This document shows, in pieces, positions 53,101 to 62,642 of a stretch of DNA of 64,000 nucleotides. The position numbers and the translations under genes were made by a program. The notes beneath the pieces are model-generated. The model saw only the letters and a program-made list of their open reading frames with translations. It was not told the DNA's origin and did no database searches. The first letter of the stretch is position 1; each line of letters opens with the position of its first letter. The DNA is from Polyangiaceae bacterium (GTDB taxonomy: Bacteria > Myxococcota_A > Polyangia > Polyangiales > Polyangiaceae): the NCBI GenBank assembly GCA_020633235.1, contig JACKEA010000005.1, forward strand, positions 434,001-498,000, read 5' to 3'.

Positions 53101-53565
53101 GAGGGCGTCGGCATCCACGCTGGTCCCCACCGGCAAGTCCAACACCAAGCCCACTCGGGCGCGCATGGTGGCGGCCTCCAGCGGCTTGCCGGAGCCCAGG
53201 GCCATGCGCGCCGCGACCGCGGCGAAGGTGGACGCGGTGCCTTCGTAGAGCCGCGAGAACACGCGACGGCCGAGATCTCGTCGCTCCGCCCCGGCCGGCA
53301 GGGCGATGGTCAGCTCGTAGAGCGCCACCACGGCAGAGCTCGGCGCGATCCAATCGAGGTCGTCCGCCAGGCCTTGCTCGAGGGCGTGCCGCACCGCCAG
53401 CACCAGCCGCTCCGGCGCGATCCCATCGAGGGGCGGCGGTCCGGTCACCCGGACGCTCTGTCCCAAAGCCGCAACCGCCTGCCGCCAGCTCGCGCGGCGC
53501 TCGTTGGCGTCCGTGAGCCGCGTCAGCGCGATGAGGGCCTCGGCGGGGCTCACGCGCGCGCGCAT
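50191..53565 (-). CDS. Large Ser/Thr protein kinase with C-terminal catalytic domain
   Basis: 1124 residues from the ATG at 53565. Residues 1 to about 830 are almost wholly helical, rich in Leu, Ala, Arg and Glu, without recognised domains; they look like HEAT/TPR-type repeats. The eukaryote-like kinase domain occupies about 830-1105: Gly loop GSGGGSSVF (840-848), Lys867, catalytic loop HLDVKPSN (Asp967; Leu replaces the usual Arg), DFG (Asp985) and APE (CAPEVLG). It should be active. Most bacterial PknB-like kinases carry the catalytic domain at the N-terminus, so this order is unusual. The helical part probably recruits partners or senses a signal. Confidence 0.88.
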   Translation of the reverse strand: MRARVSPAEALIALTRLTDANERRASWRQAVAALGQSVRVTGPPPLDGIAPERLVLAVRHALEQGLADDLDWIAPSSAVVALYELTIALPAGAERRDLGRRVFSRLYEGTASTFAAVAARMALGSGKPLEAATMRARVGLVLDLPVGTSVDADALAYSLVARRELAERWVVRPSVGALPARRLAAKLLEHAAREAVQRAQLGDTLPRDLLAGEIVRPVRKQLLDDREPLVWRHAAVARGLLASVDPRLQEQIELSLDENLSPTEWRRAAVSLVASMAGNPSAATKACNRLLNSAVTKRDPGIFATMVWGLPRVVEVEPDAAEELLDRLSATRRPDVAEAVAMLLSDLVHGTFGQRAATLLRAILASKLDTETPALRGITHRALMILDRDRDHEDRLEERVRQALVAYETTGARAAHELATEAMGRAHATMERIAALSAHDEETLPELVEHLSDVDMAVLERSRLSDLLLLGRRPGDADASVAELEQLQDRLGDWLLDAEQASLSAPWTRTGSVANSRRLRALLHLVDVETTKSEAEATSSRVRARLRRAMQVLLERLAAGPDASVHRILCATLARTFDAAVREGVAEPADVLLLVAAHLTDRQSVATISEASTHLEVQGTVAAYAAFVDVQGFAMPDSLAEGSYDTGSLRREDAADVARRVLRLSRGLAAGGTHRAEALRMAVLRLGRGLEAVAAARGMMDLVSDSASEQSALSDLETAADSLRQLASSVLRRVLDAEPDESIVVSTDVAALSSLVERAVSAGVPPNPRQVSMAIAELTAELPEPIARAASAVLTRLDGLPIEAASDVQAIPLERRRAALPDWLLPRRTIGAFYVVRALGSGGGSSVFVARRLEERHDPNAEAFALKVPQYDPTTARSLSEQEFMQLFREEATALLALPPHENLARFVTFDLAARPKPILVMELIRGSALDRLIRSQSLTTERAFRYLDGILAGLSAMHEAGVGHLDVKPSNVILRDGDMPVLVDFGLSGRQLRPGCGTVEYCAPEVLGVEPEDHVPTPWAADVYSFAAMAFEVLTADLLFDGADEMAMATLHVAHDGWPEKLAALARAPGLGDLGVVLAACLRHDPRNRADVARLRPALASVGQNLAGRPWPLGAGEATDKSA

Positions 53566-53733
53566 AGAGCGACAGATTACCCCAGGAGCCTCGGGGACCG
53601 GCAACGGAGGTTCACTCCACCCCGACCGCGGGGTGTGGACCACGCTTGGCGGTGCCTCGGAATTCCCCGGAACTTCTGCTTGGCCCGAACTTTGAAAGGC
53701 GGGGGGCAGCCAACCACGGGGAGCGAGAAGAAA

Positions 53734-54765
53734 ATGAAGAGCACGAGCATCACGATGTTGACCACGCTGGCCGCCCTGACCCTGGCTCAGGGGTGCGTGC
53801 TGAAGCCGGAGGACGACGCGGACCGCTTTCGGGACGCCATCCCCCAAGCCGAGGCGGTGAAGGTCGATGGGCCCGAGACGGTGGCCCAGGCTCCCCAGAG
53901 TCAGAGCGCGTCCTTCGAAGGGTTGAACGGCGTGAAGTCCGCGGACGAGCCCTGGGCCGATGGTCCTTGGGCTTACTGGTACGGCTTCACTCGCCACATT
54001 CGTCAGGGCGTGAACAAGGTGACCGCAGAGGTCCTCGGCGGCATCTGGATCGTGGTGAACACCAAGCCCACGAGCGTGGAGAAGAATGAAGCCATCTGGG
54101 GCCCGTACACCGACTCGCTGGAGCCCGTGACCTACCGCTTCCGCGTCACGGAGGTGAATCCGGACGAGTACGACTACGCCCTCGAGGGTCGCCCAAAGGG
54201 GAGCACCTCCGATGCGGACTACAAGGCCGTGCTGTACGGCAAGGGCTGGGGCAAGGGGAACGAGAAGCACGGAGACGGCTTCTTCGTCATCGATCTGGAC
54301 GCTTCGCGGGAGCTCGACCCGTTCGGCAAGGATCCCAACGACAGCGGCACCGTGCGCATCGACCACGACTTGCCCTCGACCATCACCACCGATCTCTTCA
54401 GCGGCCCCCGCCTGGTGACGGCCACGGTGACACCGAGCCAGTCGGATTCCTATTGGTCCGCGTCCTCCACCACCAACGAGGACGGCACCGGCATGCTGTT
54501 CGTGGACGCTCACGACGACGTCGACGACAGCAACGCGACGCTCAAGGAGGACGTGCAGATCCGCAGCCGTTGGAACGAGCACGGCGCCGGCCGTGCCGAC
54601 ATCACGCTCCAGGGCGGCGACGTTCCCCAGTCCCTCGGCACCGTGGCCGCAGTGGAGTGCTGGGACTCGAGCTTCGCCCGGGTGTACTACGACGACAGCG
54701 TGGACTACGCCCCCAGCGAGGGAGTCGTCGCCGCCTGCGCCTACTCCGAGCCCCTCAGCGAGTGA
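53734..54765 (+). CDS. Exported lipoprotein, function unknown
   Basis: 343 residues. The start at 53734 is preceded by GGGGAGCGAGAAGAAA, a fair ribosome-binding region. A signal peptide ends in LAQGC (Cys21). The mature domain has many Trp and Tyr (GPWAYWYGFTRHIRQGVNK), alternating strands and a C-terminal beta part (EHGAGRADITLQGGDVPQ). It is flanked by a terminator. I know no family. Confidence 0.75.
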   Translation: MKSTSITMLTTLAALTLAQGCVLKPEDDADRFRDAIPQAEAVKVDGPETVAQAPQSQSASFEGLNGVKSADEPWADGPWAYWYGFTRHIRQGVNKVTAEVLGGIWIVVNTKPTSVEKNEAIWGPYTDSLEPVTYRFRVTEVNPDEYDYALEGRPKGSTSDADYKAVLYGKGWGKGNEKHGDGFFVIDLDASRELDPFGKDPNDSGTVRIDHDLPSTITTDLFSGPRLVTATVTPSQSDSYWSASSTTNEDGTGMLFVDAHDDVDDSNATLKEDVQIRSRWNEHGAGRADITLQGGDVPQSLGTVAAVECWDSSFARVYYDDSVDYAPSEGVVAACAYSEPLSE

Positions 54766-54774
54766 GGCAAGCCG

Positions 54775-54822
54775 CGGACGAGCCCGTGACACGCGAGTGG
54801 CACGGGCTTCGTCCGTTTGTTA
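54775..54822 (+). terminator. Stem-loop terminator after the lipoprotein gene
   Basis: CGGACGAGCCCGTG (54775-54788) pairs with CACGGGCTTCGTCCG (54801-54815) apart from one bulged base, and the stem is followed by TTTGTTA. It is 10 bases after the lipoprotein stop and 17 bases before the next start, so it would separate the two genes. Confidence 0.7.
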
Positions 54823-54831
54823 CGTTGCGGC

Positions 54832-56013
54832 ATGCCGAGCGCCCTGGAGCGAGCCCGCGAGCACTGCTTCGTATCTGGAGTGGGGGACGTGGGGGAGGCG
54901 CTGTGCGCCGCGAACATGCCCTTCGGTCTGGCGAAGATCCAGCACGTGCAGGCCGAGCTGGGGCTGCCGCCGGACGCGAGCTTCGTGGGCGCTCCGGACG
55001 CCACCGTGACGCGCAACACGGTGCGTTGGAATCACGGCTTCGGTTACGGTGGCCGCATCCAGTGGAGCGGGGACTTCGTGGTGCTCGACATCAAGAGCAA
55101 CCACTGCGGCATGATCGCCGTGGGCTTGGACGAAGCTCCGCCCCCGCAGGAGATCGAAGACCGCGCCCGCAAGCTGATGCAGGAAGCGATGGTGCTCGAC
55201 GGCGTGGAAGTGGACTTCGACCTGGCCGAAGGCAATCACTTCCTCGACGTGTGCGAGGTGCGCGACCCAGCTCCGGGGGCGCCGAAGACCATCGCCGTGA
55301 TCCACTCGAGCGGGCACGAGTTCCGTGAGACTTCCCCCAAAGGACCTGGGATCTACTGGGATCAGAGCCTGCTCTTGCGGGAGATGATGGAAACCCGCGA
55401 CACCCCCTGGGGGCCGTTGCACATCCTCCAAGGCCAGCGCGCCGACGAATGGTACGCGGCCTACAGCTGGTGCCAGGAGTTCAGCTTGCGGCGGCGGGAG
55501 GCCTTGGCTCGGGCGCTGCTCGGCCCCCTGGACGTGATCGTGAACCGCACGCATCAGGGGCTGCTCGCGAAGAACGACGCCATCCTGGGCTGCTACACCT
55601 TCGACGCCGACGACCTCGCCCGAACGCAACTGTTCCCCCTCACACTGTCGCCGGAGCTTCCCGTGTACCTGGTGAAGCCGCGACCGAACTTCGACGATCG
55701 CGCCCTCGACACCACGGGCTTCGGTGATCGCGCCAACGCCCTCGGCATCACGGAGCGCCTGCGGAGCGTGAACCTGTTGCCCCACGGCGGCGGCTACAGC
55801 TACGCACAGTACGCCCGCGTTCGGGGCGTGGAAGAACGCGACGCCGATCGCTGGTTCGTACTCGAAAAGCGGGACGGCTCCACGGACACGCTGCACGACG
55901 TGCGGGGAGCAGCCTACGGCTACCGCGGGGACGAGGTGAGGACGCGCATGATCGAGCTCGGCCTCGGCGAGCCGGTCGTCACCACGGACATCAAGTACAT
56001 CTTGCGGCTCTGA
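54832..56013 (+). CDS. Divergent RtcB-family (RNA-ligase-like) protein
   Basis: 393 residues from the ATG at 54832; a TTG at 54817 is also in frame. Short motifs in order resemble RtcB, the RNA 3'-phosphate ligase: SNHCGMIAVG (like the Cys-containing DxxCG segment), EGNHFLDVCEV (like GNHFLE), VIHSSGHEFR (like the HSGSRG segment), then AAYSWCQEFSLRRREAL (like the helix before the guanylylated His) and NRTHQGLLAKND. The overall length is slightly below RtcB (about 400-480). If these are homologous, the metal-binding Cys and His residues are kept and it may join or process RNA. The assignment rests on motif order only. A stem-loop terminator separates it from the upstream gene. Confidence 0.5.
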   Translation: MPSALERAREHCFVSGVGDVGEALCAANMPFGLAKIQHVQAELGLPPDASFVGAPDATVTRNTVRWNHGFGYGGRIQWSGDFVVLDIKSNHCGMIAVGLDEAPPPQEIEDRARKLMQEAMVLDGVEVDFDLAEGNHFLDVCEVRDPAPGAPKTIAVIHSSGHEFRETSPKGPGIYWDQSLLLREMMETRDTPWGPLHILQGQRADEWYAAYSWCQEFSLRRREALARALLGPLDVIVNRTHQGLLAKNDAILGCYTFDADDLARTQLFPLTLSPELPVYLVKPRPNFDDRALDTTGFGDRANALGITERLRSVNLLPHGGGYSYAQYARVRGVEERDADRWFVLEKRDGSTDTLHDVRGAAYGYRGDEVRTRMIELGLGEPVVTTDIKYILRL

Positions 56014-56052
56014 CCCCGAACCGACAGGATGCCCTCCGCCAGGAGGTGAGTC

Positions 56053-57666
<1,614 letters not shown>

Positions 57667-57681
57667 TCTTCTTTTGTTGGT

Positions 57682-57705
57682 GCGGCGCGATACCCGTCGC
57701 GCCGC
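57682..57705. terminator. GC-rich hairpin between convergent pruA and LRR genes
   Basis: GCGGCGCGA and TCGCGCCGC flank a six-base loop. There is no U-run, so termination would be weak. The left flank, read on the minus strand, contains GCGCCGCACCAAC, a variant of the dispersed sequence found after other genes. Confidence 0.45.
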
Positions 57706-57709
57706 GCCC

Positions 57710-59254
57710 TCAATCAGCGCCGGACTCGACCTCCCGAAGCCGCGGGAGCCCCGCCTCGCGCAGCTCTTGGATCTCGTCGTCGTCGATGGGCGCTTCCGAG
57801 GCGTTTTCCCGCAGATCCAGCTCCTCGAGCTGTTTCAGGTATGGGGATTGGGCGAGGTCCTCGACGACGCCTCGGGCGTAGCTCAACTTCTGTCCCACGA
57901 GCGCGAGGCGGCGCAATCGGTGCAGCGACTTCGCGTTCACGAAGGGCCGTACGTCCTTCAAACGTCGCCGCCCGTCGCTTGCGTAGCTGAGCTCGAGCGT
58001 CTCGAGGCCGTCTGCCGCGGGGCTGTCGAGCAGGCTTTCGAGCGTCTTCTTGTCGAGGTTCGCGCTTCGCAACGCGAGGGACCTGAGCCCTGCCAGTGCC
58101 GGGGAGCGGGCAATGCGCTCGAAGTCCGCAGCTCGGAGTTTTCTCGCTTCCAACCCCAGGACTCGCAGGTGCTCGGCGCCGGGCGACTCGCACAGCTCCA
58201 CGATGGCTCCCGCGTCGAGCTCGTCGTTGTCCGTCAGATCGAGCTCGGCGAGCGCCGCGGCGTCCTGTCGCGCCCAGGCCTCGAGCCCTTGCTTCTCGAG
58301 GTCGCAGTACCGAAGTCGGAGCACGCGGAGCCGACTTGGCGTTTCGGAACGCGCGAGGGCCAGGAAGCCCGCGTCGCCGATGGGCTGGTTGTACAGTTCC
58401 AGGCTCTCGAGCGCCGGTAGGTGCTGGGCCAGGGCGCTGCAGTCCTCCGCGCCGAGCTTTCCGCCAAGGGCGCGGAGCACCTTGACGGGTGAGGGCCCTG
58501 GGCCTTCCGTCAGCGCCGTGAGGGCTCCGGCATCGAAGCCTGCTTGCAGCGTCTCGAGCTTCGGGCACAGCTGGAACACGAAGCCGACGAGCTCGCGGGA
58601 GATCCGACCCGAAAGGCTCAGCTCTCGTAGCTCGGGGCCGAGTGCGCGCAACAGAGCCTGGAAAGTCTGGCTCGGGATCCGCGCGGGCCCGAGGGAGAGT
58701 GCGCTCATCCTTGGCCAGGCCTTTGTCAGGAGCACGTCGCCCGCCGCTGCCGTTGCTTCTGGGCTGACGTCGATGAGGTGCAGCCCTCGCAGCCGATCGC
58801 TTCCGAGACCGCTCAGCAGCCGCCGGAACGGCTCTGCGTCATCGTCACTCCACTTCTCGATGCGCAGCACCTCGAGGCTGCCGAGATGCGGCCACGCCAG
58901 CAGGGAATCGACCGCGGAGCTGTTGTCGCTGAAGCCGCTCACGCAGAGCTCGCTCAGGGGCTGCGCCGGCAGCTTGGCGGGATTCGAAAGGGTGTAGGAA
59001 CGAACCAGCTTCCACAGCGAGCTGTCCTCCGGGATCTCCCGCGCCCAGCGTTGGTGGATGGACAGCACGCGGTCGTCACGTCGCCCGCTGCCGTCCAAGA
59101 GCCTTGCAGGCCAATCCCGGAGCAGCGTGGCGGCGGCGTCGATCAACTCCGGTTGCTCTGCTTCCGGCGCTTCGGCAATCACTCCGCGTAGCCATTCCCA
59201 GCTCTTCTGCGAAGGCCGCTTGGCGTAGTCCTCGAGCAAGCCCTTCGGATCCAT
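57710..59254 (-). CDS. Leucine-rich-repeat protein
   Basis: 514 residues from the ATG at 59254. An N-terminal helical part (about 1-90) is followed by about 12 irregular leucine-rich repeats (LRELSLSGRI, LESLELYNQPIGD, LRVLRLRYCDLEKQG, LAELDLTDNDELDAG, LRSLALRSANLDKK), about 28-35 residues each. It has no signal peptide and would be a cytosolic interaction protein. The reading frame remains open upstream of 59254, but the sequence there is the antisense of the neighbouring lipoprotein. Confidence 0.85.
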   Translation of the reverse strand: MDPKGLLEDYAKRPSQKSWEWLRGVIAEAPEAEQPELIDAAATLLRDWPARLLDGSGRRDDRVLSIHQRWAREIPEDSSLWKLVRSYTLSNPAKLPAQPLSELCVSGFSDNSSAVDSLLAWPHLGSLEVLRIEKWSDDDAEPFRRLLSGLGSDRLRGLHLIDVSPEATAAAGDVLLTKAWPRMSALSLGPARIPSQTFQALLRALGPELRELSLSGRISRELVGFVFQLCPKLETLQAGFDAGALTALTEGPGPSPVKVLRALGGKLGAEDCSALAQHLPALESLELYNQPIGDAGFLALARSETPSRLRVLRLRYCDLEKQGLEAWARQDAAALAELDLTDNDELDAGAIVELCESPGAEHLRVLGLEARKLRAADFERIARSPALAGLRSLALRSANLDKKTLESLLDSPAADGLETLELSYASDGRRRLKDVRPFVNAKSLHRLRRLALVGQKLSYARGVVEDLAQSPYLKQLEELDLRENASEAPIDDDEIQELREAGLPRLREVESGAD

Positions 59255-59350
59255 GGCGGGACCATAACCGAGGACCCGATCGCATTGGACATCTCGCGGG
59301 ATTTCGCCGCCTTCCCAGGCGCCGCGGGCGCGTAGCGTATACTTCGCGGC

Positions 59351-60466
59351 ATGGGTGCTCGGCTGGGCGTGGTGGCGATCGGTCTTCTCGTGCTGTCCGG
59401 CTGCGGCTCGGACTCCGACTCCGGCGGCGTCGCAGGTGGCGGCGGCGCCGGCGGTGGGACCGGTGGGGGCGGCGGGATCAGCGGCGGCAACTGGGGTGGC
59501 AACGGCGGCCAAGCCGGCAATAGCGGCGCCGCAGGGGCAGCTACCGGTGGCGCCGCGGGCAGCGGCGCGGGGGGCGCGGGCAACACGGGGGGCAGCGGCA
59601 ACACGGGCAACACCGGCGGTACGGGGAACAGCGGGGGCACCGGGGGTAGCGGCAACACGGGCAACACCGGCGGCAGCGGCGGCGGCTTTCCCAATCCCAT
59701 CTGCCTGCAATCGCAAGCCGGCGCGTACTGCGGCAACGATTCCATGCAGGGCGCGGATCCGAATGTGCTCTACCAGTGCCCCGGCGCCAACCAAGCGCCC
59801 ACCAGCTCCACGCCCTGCGCCAATGGTTGCGTCGTGGAGCAGCAGGGGATCGCGGATCACTGCAAGGCCGTGACCTCACCGAACGGCTACAGGCTGCCGT
59901 GGAAGCCCGGCGTCACCATGCAGCTCACGCAAGACTGCAACGATTCCTGCTGCAACGATCACGTCGCGGACGACGGCTACGCCTGGGACTGGGCGAACGG
60001 TACCGCCTTCACGGTGGTGGCGGCCCGCGGCGGCACGATCACGCATTTGAAGATCAACTCCACCACCGGCTGCGGCAACAGCTCCTGCGTCGACTCGGCG
60101 AACTTCATCGTGATCGACCACGGCGACGGCACCCAGTCGGTCTATCTGCACCTGGGCGGCATGACGCTGGCTGCCGGCGTTTCTTGCGGAGCGGCGGTGC
60201 AGCAGGGGCAGGCGTTGGCGAAGGCGGGAACCACCGGCTGGTCCACCGGATTGCACCTGCACTTCCAGGTCGGGAAGGTCCACTCCGGCGCCGCAACGTG
60301 TGAGTGCGGCAGCGCCGGAACCGGCTGCGCCGCGGGCACCGTGCCCTGGGGCAGCTTCTGGTCCACGCCCACGTATCCGACCCTTCCGATCCAGTTCGAC
60401 GAGTGGGGCGCGGCATCGAGCTGCGCCAACCGGCGGATCACCATGCCCGCTTCGCAGAATCAGTGA
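59351..60466 (+). CDS. M23-family peptidoglycan hydrolase-like lipoprotein
   Basis: 371 residues. Lipobox LSGC (Cys18), then a Gly/Asn/Thr-rich linker of about 100 residues made of GGSGNTGNTGG units. A Cys-rich segment (CLQSQAGAYCGND...CPGANQ) precedes an M23/LytM domain (about 200-345): HVADDGYAWDWANG (first metal ligands), VIDHGDGTQSVYLHL and HLHFQV. It resembles lysostaphin-type endopeptidases, cutting peptidoglycan cross-links outside the cytoplasm. The linker remains in frame. Confidence 0.88.
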   Translation: MGARLGVVAIGLLVLSGCGSDSDSGGVAGGGGAGGGTGGGGGISGGNWGGNGGQAGNSGAAGAATGGAAGSGAGGAGNTGGSGNTGNTGGTGNSGGTGGSGNTGNTGGSGGGFPNPICLQSQAGAYCGNDSMQGADPNVLYQCPGANQAPTSSTPCANGCVVEQQGIADHCKAVTSPNGYRLPWKPGVTMQLTQDCNDSCCNDHVADDGYAWDWANGTAFTVVAARGGTITHLKINSTTGCGNSSCVDSANFIVIDHGDGTQSVYLHLGGMTLAAGVSCGAAVQQGQALAKAGTTGWSTGLHLHFQVGKVHSGAATCECGSAGTGCAAGTVPWGSFWSTPTYPTLPIQFDEWGAASSCANRRITMPASQNQ

Positions 60467-60551
60467 TGCATAGGTATTAGCGCGACCTTGTTGAGGTTCG
60501 TGTCGAGACTGTGCTGCGGGTCGCGGTCGGTGCGGCGGTAGAGTCGGAGGA

Positions 60552-61801
60552 ATGTGGCGTACTCGGTTTTGCATCGGGCTGTTGTTGGTGGCGTGCACGT
60601 CGGAGTCGAACAATCAGACCGTGGCGCCGGATGCGAGTAGCAGGGGGGCGGAAGCGGGGGCGGGAGCAGGGGGCGGGAGCAGGAGCGGCGGCGGAAGCAG
60701 GAGCAGGGGGCGGAAGCAGGAGCGGCAGGGGTGAGCGGGAGCGGCGGGGTGAGCAGGAGCGGCGGGGTGAGCAGGAGCGGCAGGGGTGAGCAGGGAGCGG
60801 CAGGGTGAGCAGGGGGAGGAGCGGCAGGGTGAGGGGGGCAGGAGCAGCGGGGTGAGCAGGGGGCAGGGAGCGGCAGCAGGGTGAGCGGGAGCGACGCGGG
60901 GGTGGGGGAGCGGCGGGGAGCGGCGGCGCGGTGGACGCGGGGCCGTGTCCGAATGGCGTGCAGGGGGGCGACGGCACGGTGGCGTATCCGCGCTGGGCCA
61001 CGCCCACGGCGGACACGCGCGCGGCGAGCGAGTTTTCCACCACCGCGAACACGGCGCTCGATCACGCCACGTGCCTGATGTGGCAACGGAACGTCGACGC
61101 CAACCTGTACACCGTCGACGAGGGCAAGACGTTCTGCCAAAACCTCGTGCTGGATGGCCTCGCGGATTGGCGGCTGCCGACCCGCGCGGAGCTCATCAGC
61201 CTCACGGACTTCAGCGCCAAGACACCGGCGATCGAGAGCACGGTGTTCCCCGGAACCGAAGGCACTGCCGGCTCGAATGCTTCCGGCCGCTATTGGTCGT
61301 CCACGGACACGGCCTGGGACGCGACCAAGAACTGGGTCGTCACTCACGGCGCCATCGGTCAGGCGTCCTTCTTTCCGAAGATCGATATGTCGCGGGTGCG
61401 TTGCGTGCGCGGCAAGGGCGCACCCACGGGACCGCGCTTTGTCACGGGCGCGATGGGCGTGGTCGTCGACAACGAGACCGGCCTGTGGTGGGAGGAGGCC
61501 CCTCCGGACGCCGATCACGATCCGACTCAAGCGAAGGCCCACTGCGACGCCCTGCTCCTCGGCGGCCACGACGATTGGCGTCTGCCGTCGGTGCGCGAGC
61601 TACAGTTGCTGGTCGATCCGAGCATCAGCAGCCCGGCGCTCCCGGCGCTGTTCACCTCGTACAACGGCTGGTTCTGGACCAGCTCCCCCGTCTTGGGGCT
61701 GCCCGGCCAATCTTGGGGCGTGCAGCTCGGCACCGGCTACTCCACGCCCGAGGGCGGCGGGCTCGTGTACACGACACCGCGCGTTCGGTGCGTTCGCTGA
61801 G
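60552..61801 (+). pseudogene. DUF1566 lipoprotein disrupted by stops in an expanded G-rich linker
   Basis: An ATG at 60552 begins a lipoprotein signal peptide (MWRTRFCIGLLLVAC, Cys15). The following G-rich linker (about 60640-60930) contains TGA codons in all three frames: 60732, 60750, 60768, 60882; 60787, 60853; 60806, 60830. The DUF1566 domain (Lcl C-terminal-like, two copies of ADWRLPTRAELISL-type motifs, VDAGPCPNGVQGGDGTVAYP onward) is open from 60856 to the stop, one frame ahead. Nothing translates signal and domain together without several frameshifts. The domain might be made from a GTG at 60931 but would stay cytosolic. A pseudogene or unstable repeat region is most likely. Confidence 0.75.
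60640..60930. repeat. G-rich low-complexity tract with GGGTGAGCAGGAGCGGC-like units
   Basis: About 290 bases almost devoid of T and with few C on the plus strand, built from imperfect short units (GGGTGAGCAGG, GGAGCGGCAGG, GGGGGCGGGAGCAGG). It lies inside the DUF1566 gene where other lipoproteins of this window have an in-frame Gly/Ala linker. Confidence 0.9.
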
Positions 61802-62572
61802 TCAGTAGGCGGTGAAGCCGCCGTCCACGGCCAGCGTCTGGCCCGTGACGAAGCTGGCGGCGTCGCTCGCCAAGAACAACACCGCGGCGGCGACCTCTTC
61901 CGGCTGGCCCACGCGACCGAGAGCCGTGCGCTCGTTCACGCGCTCCACCAGGGATTCGCTGGAAGTGATGGCCGCCGCCAAGCGAGTCTCGATCAGCCCC
62001 GGGGCCACGGCGTTCACGCGGATGGCGCTCGGGCCGAGCTCGAAGGCGAGTGTTTGCGTCATGCTCACCATGGCGGCCTTGGTCATGCCGTAGACGCCTT
62101 GCATGGGCGCGGCGCGCAAGCCCGCCACGCTGGCTACGCTCACGATGGCCCCGCTGCCCTTGCGTCCAATCACGTGCTCCGCGAACTTGCGCGACGCTTC
62201 CATGGCGCCCCGCAGGTTCACGTCGAAGGTCTTCTGGTACGCGCCCGGATCGATCGAGATCATCGGACCGAAGAACGGGTTCGTGCCCGCGCAGTTCACC
62301 AGCACGTCGACCTGGCCGAAGTGCGCGATGGTCTCGCTGACCAGCTGCTCGCACTGATCGGGATGGCCCACGTGGGCAGCTACGGCGTGGGCCGTGCCAC
62401 CACGCTCGCCGATCTTCTGCGCCACGGCGGAGACGCCCTCGAGCTTGCGTGAAGAGACCACCACCTTGGCGCCGGCGTCGGCGAAGGCGAAGGCGATGGC
62501 TTCGCCGATCCCGCGGCTGGCTCCGCTGACGATGGCGACCTTTTCCCGGAGGTGAATGAGCGGCGTCGACAT
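61802..62572 (-). CDS. Short-chain dehydrogenase/reductase
   Basis: 256 residues from the ATG at 62572. Cofactor motif SGASRGIG (17-24), NCAG, catalytic Ser in VSVASVAG and YGMTK (Tyr, Lys), then NAVAPGLIETRLA and a typical C-terminus DGGFTAY. Classic SDRs of this kind are NAD(P)-dependent oxidoreductases; the Arg in SSRKLEG suggests NADP. The substrate is open (3-ketoacyl-ACP reductases share this pattern). The first upstream in-frame ATG (62653) gives a non-homologous extension and is rejected. Confidence 0.92.
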   Translation of the reverse strand: MSTPLIHLREKVAIVSGASRGIGEAIAFAFADAGAKVVVSSRKLEGVSAVAQKIGERGGTAHAVAAHVGHPDQCEQLVSETIAHFGQVDVLVNCAGTNPFFGPMISIDPGAYQKTFDVNLRGAMEASRKFAEHVIGRKGSGAIVSVASVAGLRAAPMQGVYGMTKAAMVSMTQTLAFELGPSAIRVNAVAPGLIETRLAAAITSSESLVERVNERTALGRVGQPEEVAAAVLFLASDAASFVTGQTLAVDGGFTAY

Positions 62573-62642
62573 GGGCTCCGGAGGGTAGACGACGTCGGGC
62601 CGCGCTCGCGGAAAATCCGCCATCGTCCTATGCTCCGGGCCC

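Noticed and set aside
50191..54792. An open frame of more than 1500 codons extending upstream of the kinase
   Set aside because: Upstream of 53565 it is the antisense of the lipoprotein at 53734-54765; the ATG at 53565 gives the kinase.
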